64,000 bases of DNA from an uncultured Planococcus sp. Its GTDB lineage: Bacteria > Bacillota > Bacilli > Bacillales_A > Planococcaceae. This document shows, piece by piece, positions 54,662 to 63,699 of this stretch (within the stretch, counting starts at the first letter, position 1; the number at the start of each line of letters is the position of its first letter). The position numbers and the translations under genes were made by a program. The stretch covers positions 124,001 through 188,000 of the forward strand of contig CANLRI010000002.1 of NCBI GenBank assembly GCA_947493585.1. Reading direction: 5' to 3'. The notes under the pieces are model-generated. The model was given only the letters and a program-made list of their open reading frames with translations, did not search any database and was not told the DNA's origin.

Positions 54662-56872
54662 GTGCCGATTTTATATAACGACGCCACACGTGAGTTTCAT
54701 CTTCAAACCGAGAAGACCAGCTATATTTTCAACATCCTGAAAAATGACCAGCTCGGACAGCTATATTACGGCAAAAAATTGCGCCACCGGGACTCGTTTG
54801 AACGCTTGTTTCATATTGAGGAAATGCCGAATACCGCTTGCGTTTACGAAGGCGATTTGGTGTTTTCACTCGACATACTCAAGCAGGAATACCCGGCCTA
54901 CGGGACGACGGATTTCCGCGAGCCGGCATATCAGGTGCTGCAGCAAGGCGGCAGCCGCATCACGAATTTTGTTTATCAGAACCACGCTATCCATCAAGGG
55001 AAAAACAAGCTTGCCGGCTTGCCTGCGACGTATGTCGAGCATGACGAAGAAGCGACGACTTTGGAGATTTCGTTATACGACGAAGCGATCGATGTGGAAA
55101 TCCTACTGTCCTATAGCGTCTTTGAAAAACTGAACGCCATCACGCGCTCCGTCCGTTTTATCAATCACGGTCAAGAAAATGTCAATTTGACTCGGGTGAT
55201 GAGTGCGAGCATCGATTTGCCGGATTCGGATTTCGAGATGGTCCAGCTGTCGGGCGCATGGGTGAGGGAGCGCCATGTCCACAACCGCAAACTGGTGCCA
55301 GGCCTTCAAAGCATCAGCAGCACGAGAGGCACGAGCAGTGCCCATCAAAATCCGTTCTTGGCATTGAAACGCCCGTCAACCACCGAGAATCACGGCGAAG
55401 TGTATGGCGTCAGCTTGGTCTATAGCGGCAATTTCCTGGCACAAGTGGAAGTGGATCATTACGACGTGACGCGTTTGATGATCGGCATCAATCCATTTGA
55501 TTTCAACTGGCTATTGGAAAGCGGGGAAAGTTTCCAGACGCCGGAAGTGGTGATGGTGTATTCGGCGGATGGCTTGAACGATATGAGCCAGACCTATCAC
55601 AAGCTGTACCGTAGCCGTTTGGCGCGTGGAACATGGCGCGACCGGGAACGCCCGGTGTTGATCAATAACTGGGAAGCGACGTATTTTGATTTTGACGAAA
55701 CGAAAATTTTGGAGCTCGCGAAATCGTCCAAAGAATTGGGCGTGGAGCTGTTCGTTCTGGATGATGGCTGGTTCGGAAAGCGCGATGCGGACACGACGTC
55801 TCTCGGCGATTGGTTTGAAGACAAGCGCAAATTGCCGAGCGGCATCAGCCAATTGGCGAAAAACATTGCCGACTTGGGAATGAAATTCGGTTTGTGGTTC
55901 GAACCGGAAATGGTCTCGAAAGCAAGCGAATTGTACAAAGCGCATCCGGACTGGATCCTTCATGTGCCGAATCGCAAAAGCTCGCATGGCCGCAATCAAC
56001 TTGTGTTGGATTTCTCCCGCCAGGAAGTGGTGGATTATATCCACGGCTTGGTAGCAGGCGTGCTGCGCGATGCACCAATTTCTTATGTGAAATGGGACAT
56101 GAACCGCTATATGACAGAAGTCGGTTCTTTGGATTTGCCGGCGAACCGCCAGCGGGAAGTCGCCCACCGCTACATCCTCGGCGTGTATTCTTTGTACGAA
56201 CGATTGACTTCGGAATTTCCGGATGTCTTGTTCGAATCCTGTGCAGGAGGCGGGAGCCGCTTCGACCCAGGAATGCTCCATTACGCGCCGCAAGGATGGA
56301 CGAGTGATGACACCGATGCGGTCGAGCGCTTGAAGATCCAATACGGCACGTCGATGGTCTATCCGATCAGCTCGATGGGCGCGCATGTCTCTGCAGTGCC
56401 GAATCATCAAGTGGGACGCATCACGAGCCTGAAGACGCGGGCAGATGTCGCGTATTTTGGCGCATTCGGTTACGAACTTGATGTCACGAAGATGGACGAG
56501 GAAGACAAAGCCATCGTTACAGAGCAAATCGCTTTCTATAAAGAAAACCGTTCGCTCATTCAAAAAGGCCGATTCTACCGGATAGCCAGCCCGTTCGCAG
56601 AAGACGGCAACGTGACGAGCTGGGTGGTCGTGTCAGATGACCAGAGCGAAGCGGTATTCGGTTATTACCAAGTCTTGGCCAAACCGAACCCTGGATATGC
56701 ACGCGCATTCTTCAAAGGGCTCAACCCCGAATTCGAATACGCCATCGACGGGATCGACGATACGTTTTACGGGGATGAATTGATGGGAGCGGGCGTGCAG
56801 CTCAACCGCTACCGCCAAAATCAACATCCTTCTGATTTTTCTTCTATTATTTATAAATTAACGCGAGTTTAG
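54662..56872 (+). CDS. Alpha-galactosidase, GH36
   Basis: A 736-residue enzyme with N-terminal beta-supersandwich, TIM-barrel and C-terminal beta domain. The nucleophile Asp is in VKWDMNRY near residue 478, and the acid/base Asp in WTSDDTDA near 547; ESCAGGGSRFD is also a family hallmark. It removes alpha-1,6-galactose from melibiose or raffinose-type sugars. It starts with GTG, GGGAGGT 6 bases upstream. Absence of a signal peptide means it acts in the cytoplasm on imported oligosaccharides. Repeat elements lie both before and after it. Confidence 0.95.
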   Translation: MPILYNDATREFHLQTEKTSYIFNILKNDQLGQLYYGKKLRHRDSFERLFHIEEMPNTACVYEGDLVFSLDILKQEYPAYGTTDFREPAYQVLQQGGSRITNFVYQNHAIHQGKNKLAGLPATYVEHDEEATTLEISLYDEAIDVEILLSYSVFEKLNAITRSVRFINHGQENVNLTRVMSASIDLPDSDFEMVQLSGAWVRERHVHNRKLVPGLQSISSTRGTSSAHQNPFLALKRPSTTENHGEVYGVSLVYSGNFLAQVEVDHYDVTRLMIGINPFDFNWLLESGESFQTPEVVMVYSADGLNDMSQTYHKLYRSRLARGTWRDRERPVLINNWEATYFDFDETKILELAKSSKELGVELFVLDDGWFGKRDADTTSLGDWFEDKRKLPSGISQLAKNIADLGMKFGLWFEPEMVSKASELYKAHPDWILHVPNRKSSHGRNQLVLDFSRQEVVDYIHGLVAGVLRDAPISYVKWDMNRYMTEVGSLDLPANRQREVAHRYILGVYSLYERLTSEFPDVLFESCAGGGSRFDPGMLHYAPQGWTSDDTDAVERLKIQYGTSMVYPISSMGAHVSAVPNHQVGRITSLKTRADVAYFGAFGYELDVTKMDEEDKAIVTEQIAFYKENRSLIQKGRFYRIASPFAEDGNVTSWVVVSDDQSEAVFGYYQVLAKPNPGYARAFFKGLNPEFEYAIDGIDDTFYGDELMGAGVQLNRYRQNQHPSDFSSIIYKLTRV

Positions 56873-56965
56873 ATAATATTGAAAGCTTACACCGCACCTG
56901 TCGCTTAGTCCTTGGTCGTATCGAGCTGGATAACTACTATCAAAAGGTTAATAAAAGCTATCTAG

Positions 56966-57086
56966 AGTATGAAGCAAAACAACGTAGACTCCCGTGGGAT
57001 AGCGAGACAGCCGAGACCCCGCAGTCGCGAAGCGACGAGGAGGCTTGGCGCGAGCCCACAGGAAAGCGGAGTTGTTTTGCGCAATG
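56966..57086 (+). repeat. GC-rich hairpin repeat before the GH35 gene
   Basis: Begins AGTATGAAGCAAAACAACG and ends GTTGTTTTGCGCAAT. The interior matches the 54495 copy closely (GCGAGACAGCCGAGACCCCG). Confidence 0.8.
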
Positions 57087-57130
57087 CCGGCTATTGAAAA
57101 CTATCTTCATCTTACATAGGAGGCGTCGAT

Positions 57131-58855
57131 GTGCTGACTGCTAAAAATGGATCGTTTTATTTTGAAGGAAAGCCATTCCAAATCTTATCGGGCGGCATGC
57201 ATTATTTCCGTACCGTGCCTGAACAATGGGAAGACCGCTTGCAGAAATTAAAAGCGCTCGGCTTGAATACGGTCGAAACCTATATCCCGTGGAATTTCCA
57301 CGAACCGAAAAAAGGCCACTTCCACTTTTCGGGAATGGCGGATATCGAAGGCTTTATCGAACTGGCACATCGCTTAGGGCTGTATGTCATCTTGCGCCCG
57401 GCGCCGTATATTTGCGCAGAGTGGGAAATGGGCGGCTTGCCGTCTTGGCTGATGACAGACAAAAACTTGGTGTTGCGAAGCAGCGATCCGGCTTTTCTTG
57501 GACATGTGGAAGATTATTTTGCGGAATTGCTGCCGAAGTTCACTAAGCATCTGTACCAAAACGGCGGTCCGGTCATCGCTCTGCAAATCGAAAACGAATA
57601 CGGCGCATACGGCAATGATTCCGCTTATCTTGATTTCTTTAAAGCCCAATACGAACACCACGGACTCGATACCTTTTTGTTCACTTCAGATGGCCCGGAC
57701 TTTATCACGCAAGGCTCGATGCCGGATGTGACGACGACTTTGAACTTCGGATCACGCGTAGACGAGTCGTTCGATGTGCTCGAAGCTTTCAAACCGGGTT
57801 CGCCGAAAATGGTCGCGGAGTTTTGGATCGGCTGGTTTGATTATTGGTCCGGGGAACATACCGTTCGCAGCGGGGATGACGTCGCTTCAGTGTTCAAGGA
57901 AATCATGGAAAAGAACATCTCGGTCAATTTCTATATGTTCCACGGCGGCACGAACTTTGGCTTCATGAACGGAGCCAATCATTACGATGTTTATTACCCG
58001 ACGATCACCAGCTACGATTACGACAGCTTGCTGACAGAAGGCGGCGCGATCACCGAGAAATACAAGGCAGTCAAAAAAGTCTTGAGTGAGTACCGGGAAG
58101 TACCTGCTGATTTTGAGGAGAGCGTCACTGCAACAGCGTACGGAACTGTCACGCTGGCAGAATCGGCGAGCTTGTTCGATGTGTTGGAAACGATCAGCGA
58201 TAAAGTCGAGCATATTGTGCCGCTGTCCATGGAAGATATCGGCCAGGCTTACGGCTACACGCTGTACCGGACGACCGTCAACCGGCGTGGCGAACTGAAA
58301 GTCAGCTCAAAAGATATCCGTGACCGCGGGTTTATGTACATCAACGGCCGCCACGTCGCGACGACATATATCAACGACGAAGAAAAAATGCTGACACTGG
58401 ATTTCTCCGAAGCGGTGAATACGTTCGAGATTATTGTGGAAAATATGGGACGCGCCAATTACGGAGAGCATTTGACCGACCCGAAAGGCTTGGTCAACAA
58501 TTTATGGCTCGGCGAACAGTATTTCTTTCACTGGGACATGTTCAAAGTGGAGCTCGAGCAGTTGCCGGAAACGTACGGAGCAGGGCAAGACCCGCGATTC
58601 CCGAAATTCTTCCGCGGCTCGTTCGATGCCGAAGAAGGCTTGGATACGTACGTCGACACGCACGGATTCACAAAAGGCAATGTCTTCATCAACGGCTTTA
58701 ACCTCGGCCGCTACTGGAACACTGCCGGCCCGCAGCAACGCCTATACTTGCCAGGCCCGCTGTTGAAAAAACAACACAACGAAATCGTCGTACTGGAACT
58801 GGAAGGTACCGAGACAGAGCAAATCCAATTGCTGGATGAGCCGAAGCTTAGCTGA
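57131..58855 (+). CDS. Beta-galactosidase, GH35
   Basis: A 574-residue cytoplasmic enzyme of the bacterial BgaC type. The N-terminal TIM barrel has FRTVPEQWEDRL, TYIPWNFHEP, the acid/base Glu in CAEWEMGGLPSW near residue 96, and the nucleophile Glu in VAEFWIGWFD near 229. The C-terminal jelly-roll domains include GFTKGNVFINGFNLGRYW. It cleaves terminal beta-1,3-linked galactose in characterised relatives. GTG start with AGGAGG upstream. It lies 31 bases ahead of the GH42 gene. Confidence 0.95.
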   Translation: MLTAKNGSFYFEGKPFQILSGGMHYFRTVPEQWEDRLQKLKALGLNTVETYIPWNFHEPKKGHFHFSGMADIEGFIELAHRLGLYVILRPAPYICAEWEMGGLPSWLMTDKNLVLRSSDPAFLGHVEDYFAELLPKFTKHLYQNGGPVIALQIENEYGAYGNDSAYLDFFKAQYEHHGLDTFLFTSDGPDFITQGSMPDVTTTLNFGSRVDESFDVLEAFKPGSPKMVAEFWIGWFDYWSGEHTVRSGDDVASVFKEIMEKNISVNFYMFHGGTNFGFMNGANHYDVYYPTITSYDYDSLLTEGGAITEKYKAVKKVLSEYREVPADFEESVTATAYGTVTLAESASLFDVLETISDKVEHIVPLSMEDIGQAYGYTLYRTTVNRRGELKVSSKDIRDRGFMYINGRHVATTYINDEEKMLTLDFSEAVNTFEIIVENMGRANYGEHLTDPKGLVNNLWLGEQYFFHWDMFKVELEQLPETYGAGQDPRFPKFFRGSFDAEEGLDTYVDTHGFTKGNVFINGFNLGRYWNTAGPQQRLYLPGPLLKKQHNEIVVLELEGTETEQIQLLDEPKLS

Positions 58856-58886
58856 GTGATGGTTATTATAGAAGGGATGGAATCAA

Positions 58887-60917
58887 ATGATCAACGATAA
58901 ATTGCCGAAGATTTGGCACGGCGGGGACTATAACCCGGAACAATGGGATTCACAAGAAATCTGGGACGAAGATGTACGCATGTTCAAACTGGCTGGCATC
59001 GACGTCGCTACGTTGAACGTCTTTTCTTGGGCGCTCAATCAGCCGAATGAAGATACCTACAATTTCGACTGGCTGGACGACAAAATCAACCGCTTGTACG
59101 AAAACGGCATTTATACATGTCTCGCGACAAGCACAGCCGCGCATCCTGCGTGGATGGCGAAAAAATACCCGGATGTGTTGCGCGTTGATTTCTACGGCAG
59201 AAAACGCAAATTCGGCAGCCGCCACAACTCGTGCCCGAACAGCCCGACTTACCGCGAGTATTCCGAGAAAATCGCCGACAAACTAGCCGAGCGCTACAAA
59301 GACCATCCGGCGGTCTTGATTTGGCATGTGTCCAATGAATACGGCGGCTATTGCTATTGCGACAATTGCCAGGATGCTTTCCGCGTTTGGTTGAGCGATA
59401 AATACGGCACGCTTGAAAAGCTCAACAATGCTTGGAACACCGGATTCTGGGGCCACACGTTCTACGAATGGGACGAAATCGTCGCGCCGAATATCCTGAG
59501 CGAAGAGCGCGAAGACAATGTCTCAGACTTCCAGGGGATTTCTCTTGATTACCGCCGCTTCCAATCGGACAGCCTGCTTGATTGCTATAAGCTCGAATAC
59601 AACGCGATCCGCAAGCATACGCCGAACATTCCGATCACGACAAACTTGATGGGCACCTACCCGATGCTCGATTACTTCAAGTGGGCGAAAGAAATGGACG
59701 TCGTGTCGTGGGACAATTACCCAGCGATCGATACGCCGTTCAGCTACACGGCGATGACGCACGATTTGATGCGCGGATTGAAGAGCGGGCAGCCGTTCAT
59801 GCTGATGGAGCAGACGCCGAGCCAGCAAAACTGGCAGCCGTACAACTCCTTGAAGCGTCCGGGTGTCATGCGTTTGTGGAGCTACCAGGCAATCGGCCGC
59901 GGGGCGGATACCATCCTTTATTTCCAGCTGCGCCGTTCGGTCGGGGCTTGCGAGAAATACCACGGAGCGGTCATTGAACATGTCGGGCACGAACATACGC
60001 GTGTCTTCAACGAAGTGGCGCAAATCGGAAGTGAGTTCAACCAGTTGGGCGATACTTTGCTTGATGCACGCGTCAACGCCAAAGTCGCGATCGTCTTTGA
60101 CTGGGAAAACCGCTGGGCGACAGAGCTGTCGAGCGGGCCATCCGTGTCGCTTGATTATGTCAATGAAGTCCATAAATACTACGACGCCTTGTATAAATTG
60201 AACGTCCAAGTCGATATGGTCGGCGTCGAAGAAGACTTGAGCCAATACGATGTCGTCATCGCGCCGGTCTTGTATATGGTGAAAGAAGGCTACGCAGCGA
60301 AAGTCGAACGCTTCGTCGAAAACGGCGGCACGTTCATCACGACCTTCTTCAGCGGCATCGTCAACGAAACCGATATCGTCACACTCGGCGGCTACCCGGG
60401 CGAATTGCGTAATGTGCTTGGCATCTGGGCAGAGGAAATCGACGCGTTGCATCCGGACGAAACGAATGAAATCGTCGTGAACGGGTCGCGTGGAAGCCTG
60501 AACGGCAGCTATTCCTGCAATTTGCTGTTCGACTTGATCCACACAGAAGGCGCGAAAGCAGTCGCTGAATACGGCTCCGATTTCTATCAAGGCATGCCTG
60601 TCCTGACCGTCAACGAGTTCGGAAAAGGAAAAGCCTGGTACGTGGCGTCGAGCCCAGACGCGGAATTCCTCGTCGATTTCTTGCAAACCGTATGCGAAGA
60701 AGCGGGCGTCGAGCCCTTGCTTTCGGTACCGGAAGGCGTCGAAACGACAGAACGCGTTAAAGACGGACAGACGTATTTGTTCGTATTGAACCACAACAAT
60801 AAAGCAGAATCGATCGACTTGAAAGACAGCCAGTATCAGGAATTATTGACTGCTCAGCAATTGAGCGGAACAGTGGAACTTGAAGCAAAAGGCGTCTACA
60901 TCTTAGCGAAAGCATAA
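58887..60917 (+). CDS. Beta-galactosidase, GH42
   Basis: A 676-residue enzyme. The catalytic barrel has the acid/base Glu in WHVSNEYGGY near residue 150 and the nucleophile Glu in LMEQTPSQQNWQ near 307. Clustered cysteines (CYCDNC) form the zinc site of many GH42 enzymes. A trimerisation domain and a small C-terminal domain follow. It is the GanA counterpart, hydrolysing beta-1,4-galacto-oligosaccharides in the cytoplasm. Probably cotranscribed with the GH35 gene, giving two enzymes for different linkages. Confidence 0.95.
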   Translation: MINDKLPKIWHGGDYNPEQWDSQEIWDEDVRMFKLAGIDVATLNVFSWALNQPNEDTYNFDWLDDKINRLYENGIYTCLATSTAAHPAWMAKKYPDVLRVDFYGRKRKFGSRHNSCPNSPTYREYSEKIADKLAERYKDHPAVLIWHVSNEYGGYCYCDNCQDAFRVWLSDKYGTLEKLNNAWNTGFWGHTFYEWDEIVAPNILSEEREDNVSDFQGISLDYRRFQSDSLLDCYKLEYNAIRKHTPNIPITTNLMGTYPMLDYFKWAKEMDVVSWDNYPAIDTPFSYTAMTHDLMRGLKSGQPFMLMEQTPSQQNWQPYNSLKRPGVMRLWSYQAIGRGADTILYFQLRRSVGACEKYHGAVIEHVGHEHTRVFNEVAQIGSEFNQLGDTLLDARVNAKVAIVFDWENRWATELSSGPSVSLDYVNEVHKYYDALYKLNVQVDMVGVEEDLSQYDVVIAPVLYMVKEGYAAKVERFVENGGTFITTFFSGIVNETDIVTLGGYPGELRNVLGIWAEEIDALHPDETNEIVVNGSRGSLNGSYSCNLLFDLIHTEGAKAVAEYGSDFYQGMPVLTVNEFGKGKAWYVASSPDAEFLVDFLQTVCEEAGVEPLLSVPEGVETTERVKDGQTYLFVLNHNNKAESIDLKDSQYQELLTAQQLSGTVELEAKGVYILAKA

Positions 60918-60940
60918 GCAATTGTAATAAAAGCAAACAG

Positions 60941-61008
60941 AAAACCCATGCACAGCGCCCGGCTGTTGGAAATCAATCCAACGCTCGGGGCGGGTGCATG
61001 GGTTTTTA
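60941..61008 (+). terminator. Terminator after the GH42 gene
   Basis: Stem AAACCCATGCAC with GTGCATGGGTTT around an inner hairpin (GTTGGA/TCCAAC), then TTATT. Confidence 0.9.
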
Positions 61009-61030
61009 TTGTTGAAAACTTTCATGAGAA

Positions 61031-61058
61031 AAACCCGGCCAAAACTCTGGCCGGGTTT
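61031..61058 (-). terminator. Terminator after msmX
   Basis: Perfect stem AAACCCGGCC / GGCCGGGTTT with 8-nt loop; T-runs on both strands. Confidence 0.9.
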
Positions 61059-61062
61059 CCTT

Positions 61063-62160
61063 TTATTTAATACGCAATTCCGATTCGCTATCGAAGAAAT
61101 GGGCTTTATTCATGTCGAAGGCCATGTCGATCGTCTGGCCGGATTCTACATTGAATCGGGCATCGACGCGTGCGACGAAATCCTGTTCGTTAACATTCGA
61201 ATAAAGAATGATTTCCGAGCCCATCAATTCCGCCACTTCTACATAAGCTTTCACTTTTGTATGCGGGGAATGGTCAAGGAACAAAGGTTCATCATGGATG
61301 TCTTCCGGGCGGATGCCGAGGACGATTTCCTTATCTTTATAGCCTTGGTCGCGCAGTGTCGCAAGCTTGCCTTCAGGGACGAGCACTTTGACGTCTCCCA
61401 TGACGAATGAATCGCCGACGATTTTCCCGCGCAGGAAGTTCATGGACGGCGAACCGATGAAACCGCCGACAAACATATTGTCCGGCTTGTCGTATACTTC
61501 TTTTGGTGAGCCGACTTGCTGGATAAAGCCATCTTTCATGACAACAAGGCGCGTCGCCATCGTCATCGCTTCTGTCTGGTCGTGCGTGACATAAATAGTC
61601 GTCGTCTGCAGGCGGCGATGCAGCTTCTGGATCTCGGTGCGCATCTGTACGCGCAGTTTGGCATCCAAGTTGGACAATGGCTCATCCATTAAGAACACTT
61701 CTGCATCGCGCACGATGGCACGCCCGAGAGCGACACGCTGACGTTGTCCGCCTGAGAGCGCTTTCGGTTTGCGGTCCAGATAAGCATCAAGGCCGAGAAT
61801 GCTGGAAGCGTTGGCCACGCGTGACTTGATTTCATCTTTCTTCATTTTACGCAATTTCAAGCTGAACGCCATATTGTCGTAAACGCTCATATGCGGATAC
61901 AATGCATAGTTCTGGAACACCATGGCGATGTCGCGGTCTTTCGGTGAAACGTCGTTGACGCGTCTTTCGCCGATGTACAAATCGCCGTCTGTGATTTCTT
62001 CCAAGCCTGCGATCATGCGCAAAGTGGTGGACTTGCCGCAGCCTGAAGGCCCGACGAGTACTAGAAACTCTTTATCGCGGATTTCCAAATTGAAGTCCTG
62101 AACGGATACTACCCCTTTTTCGTATTCTTTTCGTATATTCGTTAAAGTCAAGCCTGCCAT
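61063..62160 (-). CDS. msmX: Multiple-sugar ABC transporter ATPase MsmX
   Basis: A 365-residue ATPase of the MalK/UgpC/MsmX group. Walker A GPSGCGKST near residue 38, signature LSGGQRQRVALGRA, Walker B FLMDEPLSNLDAKL, and a C-terminal regulatory OB-type domain (GIRPEDIHDEP). MsmX energises several sugar importers in Bacillus, so it may serve the importer encoded at 51-54 kb as well as others. CGGGAGGG lies close to the ATG. It follows galT on the same strand after 42 bases with a cre-like site between. Confidence 0.93.
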   Translation of the reverse strand: MAGLTLTNIRKEYEKGVVSVQDFNLEIRDKEFLVLVGPSGCGKSTTLRMIAGLEEITDGDLYIGERRVNDVSPKDRDIAMVFQNYALYPHMSVYDNMAFSLKLRKMKKDEIKSRVANASSILGLDAYLDRKPKALSGGQRQRVALGRAIVRDAEVFLMDEPLSNLDAKLRVQMRTEIQKLHRRLQTTTIYVTHDQTEAMTMATRLVVMKDGFIQQVGSPKEVYDKPDNMFVGGFIGSPSMNFLRGKIVGDSFVMGDVKVLVPEGKLATLRDQGYKDKEIVLGIRPEDIHDEPLFLDHSPHTKVKAYVEVAELMGSEIILYSNVNEQDFVARVDARFNVESGQTIDMAFDMNKAHFFDSESELRIK

Positions 62161-62191
62161 CTAAATCCCTCCCGTGTATGTAAGTGCTTTG

Positions 62192-62205
62192 TGTAATCGT
62201 TGTTA
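62192..62205. promoter_or_regulatory. cre-like site between galT and msmX
   Basis: TGTAATCGTTGTTA matches TGWAANCGNTNWCA at 13 of 14 positions. It overlaps the galT stop codon and lies 32-45 bp upstream of msmX. Confidence 0.5.
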
Positions 62206-63699
62206 AATGGTTTTTGCTGTTTGTTCGTTGACGGCGTGGATAAATCGTTTGAATGCTTGTTGTTCTTTCAGCACGCCGGCGTCTTCGAGGATACGTACGA
62301 ATTTCTTGCCCAGCTCTTCCTGTACGAGCGCTTCAGCTTGTTCGCGGTTCGCGAGTGGGCCGGATTGCGCTTTTAATTGCTCCGCCCAGTCTTGATGGAC
62401 GGGTTCAACATGGCTTGTGTGGCCAAGCAGGAATTCCTGGATGTCTTCGAGTTCTAATTTCAAGCGCGGCGGCAAAACCGCAAGACCCATCACTTCAATC
62501 AAGCCGATATTTTCTTTTTTGATGTGATGGACATCTGCGTGGGGATGGAAAATCCCGGCAGGATGCTGCTGTGTCGTGCGGTTGTTTCTCAATACCAAAT
62601 CGATTTCGAATAGCCCGTCGCGTTTTCTGGCAATCGGCGTGATCGTATTATGCGGCGTATCCCCACTAAAGGCAAGGACATCTGCCGCTTCGTCCGAATA
62701 CTGCTTCCAAATTTGCAAAATCTCATCTGCGGCATTCACCAGCTCATCGATATGATCGCTTTTCAAGCGGATGACCGACATCGGCCAGTTGACGACAGAT
62801 GCCCGTAGGCCAGGGAATGAATCCAAGCGGAACGTAAACGCATCTTCAGCGCGGGTCATGGCGAATTCGTAACGGCCCGCCTGATAATGGTCATGGCTCA
62901 GGATGGATCCGCCGACGATCGGCAAATCGGCATTCGAACCGACAAAGTAATGAGGAAACTGTTCGGTAAATCTCAGCAATCGTTCAAAGCCGCCGCGGTC
63001 GATTTTCATGTCGCGGTGTTCTTCGGAAAGAAGGATGCTATGTTCATTATAATAGACGTACGGTGAATACTGAAAGTACCAATTTTCCCCGGTGAGCGGA
63101 ATTTTGATGACACGGTGGTTAGCGCGTGCGGGATAGCCGATTCGCCCCACGTAGCCTTCGTTTTCCTTGCACAATAAACATTTCGGGTAGCTGAGCGTTT
63201 GCTTCATTTCGCGTTCACGTTTGATCTGTTCCGGGTCTTTTTCAGGTTTGGACAAATTGATCGTAATGTCCATCTTGCCGTAAGGGCTGTCGTGTTGATA
63301 GGAAATGTTTTTTCGGATCCGGTTCATTTGAATGTAATTGCTGTTTTGGCTCAGTTCGTAAAAATAATCGGTCGCAGCGATTGGCGATTTAGCGTATTTT
63401 TCGTTGAATGCGGCGTTGAGAGCAGATGGCCTGGCGACGAAGCAGTTCATGATATTCGCCGACAGCATTTCCTTGTCGTCCAATAAGTCCTCGATGACGC
63501 CATTTTCAACTGCGTAGTCGTTGAGCGCCTCCAATAGATTTGGAATGGTGTCGTCTGTTGGTTCGACAGCTTCTTCCGGGAAAGCGTCCAATTGAAGCAA
63601 GTGCATCGCTTGGTTGCGGGCGTAATCGATATCGTCTTTTTCAATCAATCCAGTGGCCAAAGCTTTTTGAATAAGTCCAGCAAGGGTGTGGTGGATCAT
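62203..63699 (-). CDS. galT: UDP-glucose-hexose-1-phosphate uridylyltransferase (Firmicutes type)
   Basis: A 498-residue enzyme that exchanges galactose 1-phosphate with UDP-glucose in the Leloir pathway. The sequence is the long GalT form of Bacillus and lactic acid bacteria: NYEGYVGR-like ENEGYVGRIGYPARANHR, GGSILSHDHYQAGRYEF and the HPHADVHHIKKENIGLIEVMG block with catalytic/metal histidines. ATG 63699 overlaps the galE stop by four bases (ATGA), which fixes the start over the longer frame to 63744. galK is not in the window and may lie further upstream of galE. Confidence 0.95.
   Translation of the reverse strand: MIHHTLAGLIQKALATGLIEKDDIDYARNQAMHLLQLDAFPEEAVEPTDDTIPNLLEALNDYAVENGVIEDLLDDKEMLSANIMNCFVARPSALNAAFNEKYAKSPIAATDYFYELSQNSNYIQMNRIRKNISYQHDSPYGKMDITINLSKPEKDPEQIKREREMKQTLSYPKCLLCKENEGYVGRIGYPARANHRVIKIPLTGENWYFQYSPYVYYNEHSILLSEEHRDMKIDRGGFERLLRFTEQFPHYFVGSNADLPIVGGSILSHDHYQAGRYEFAMTRAEDAFTFRLDSFPGLRASVVNWPMSVIRLKSDHIDELVNAADEILQIWKQYSDEAADVLAFSGDTPHNTITPIARKRDGLFEIDLVLRNNRTTQQHPAGIFHPHADVHHIKKENIGLIEVMGLAVLPPRLKLELEDIQEFLLGHTSHVEPVHQDWAEQLKAQSGPLANREQAEALVQEELGKKFVRILEDAGVLKEQQAFKRFIHAVNEQTAKTI

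Noticed and set aside
55511..56563. Minus-strand ORF of 350 codons
   Set aside because: Antisense shadow of the GH36 gene with low-complexity Arg/His/Phe composition.
59523..60794. Minus-strand ORF of 423 codons
   Set aside because: Lies fully antisense to the GH42 gene; no family resemblance or ribosome site.
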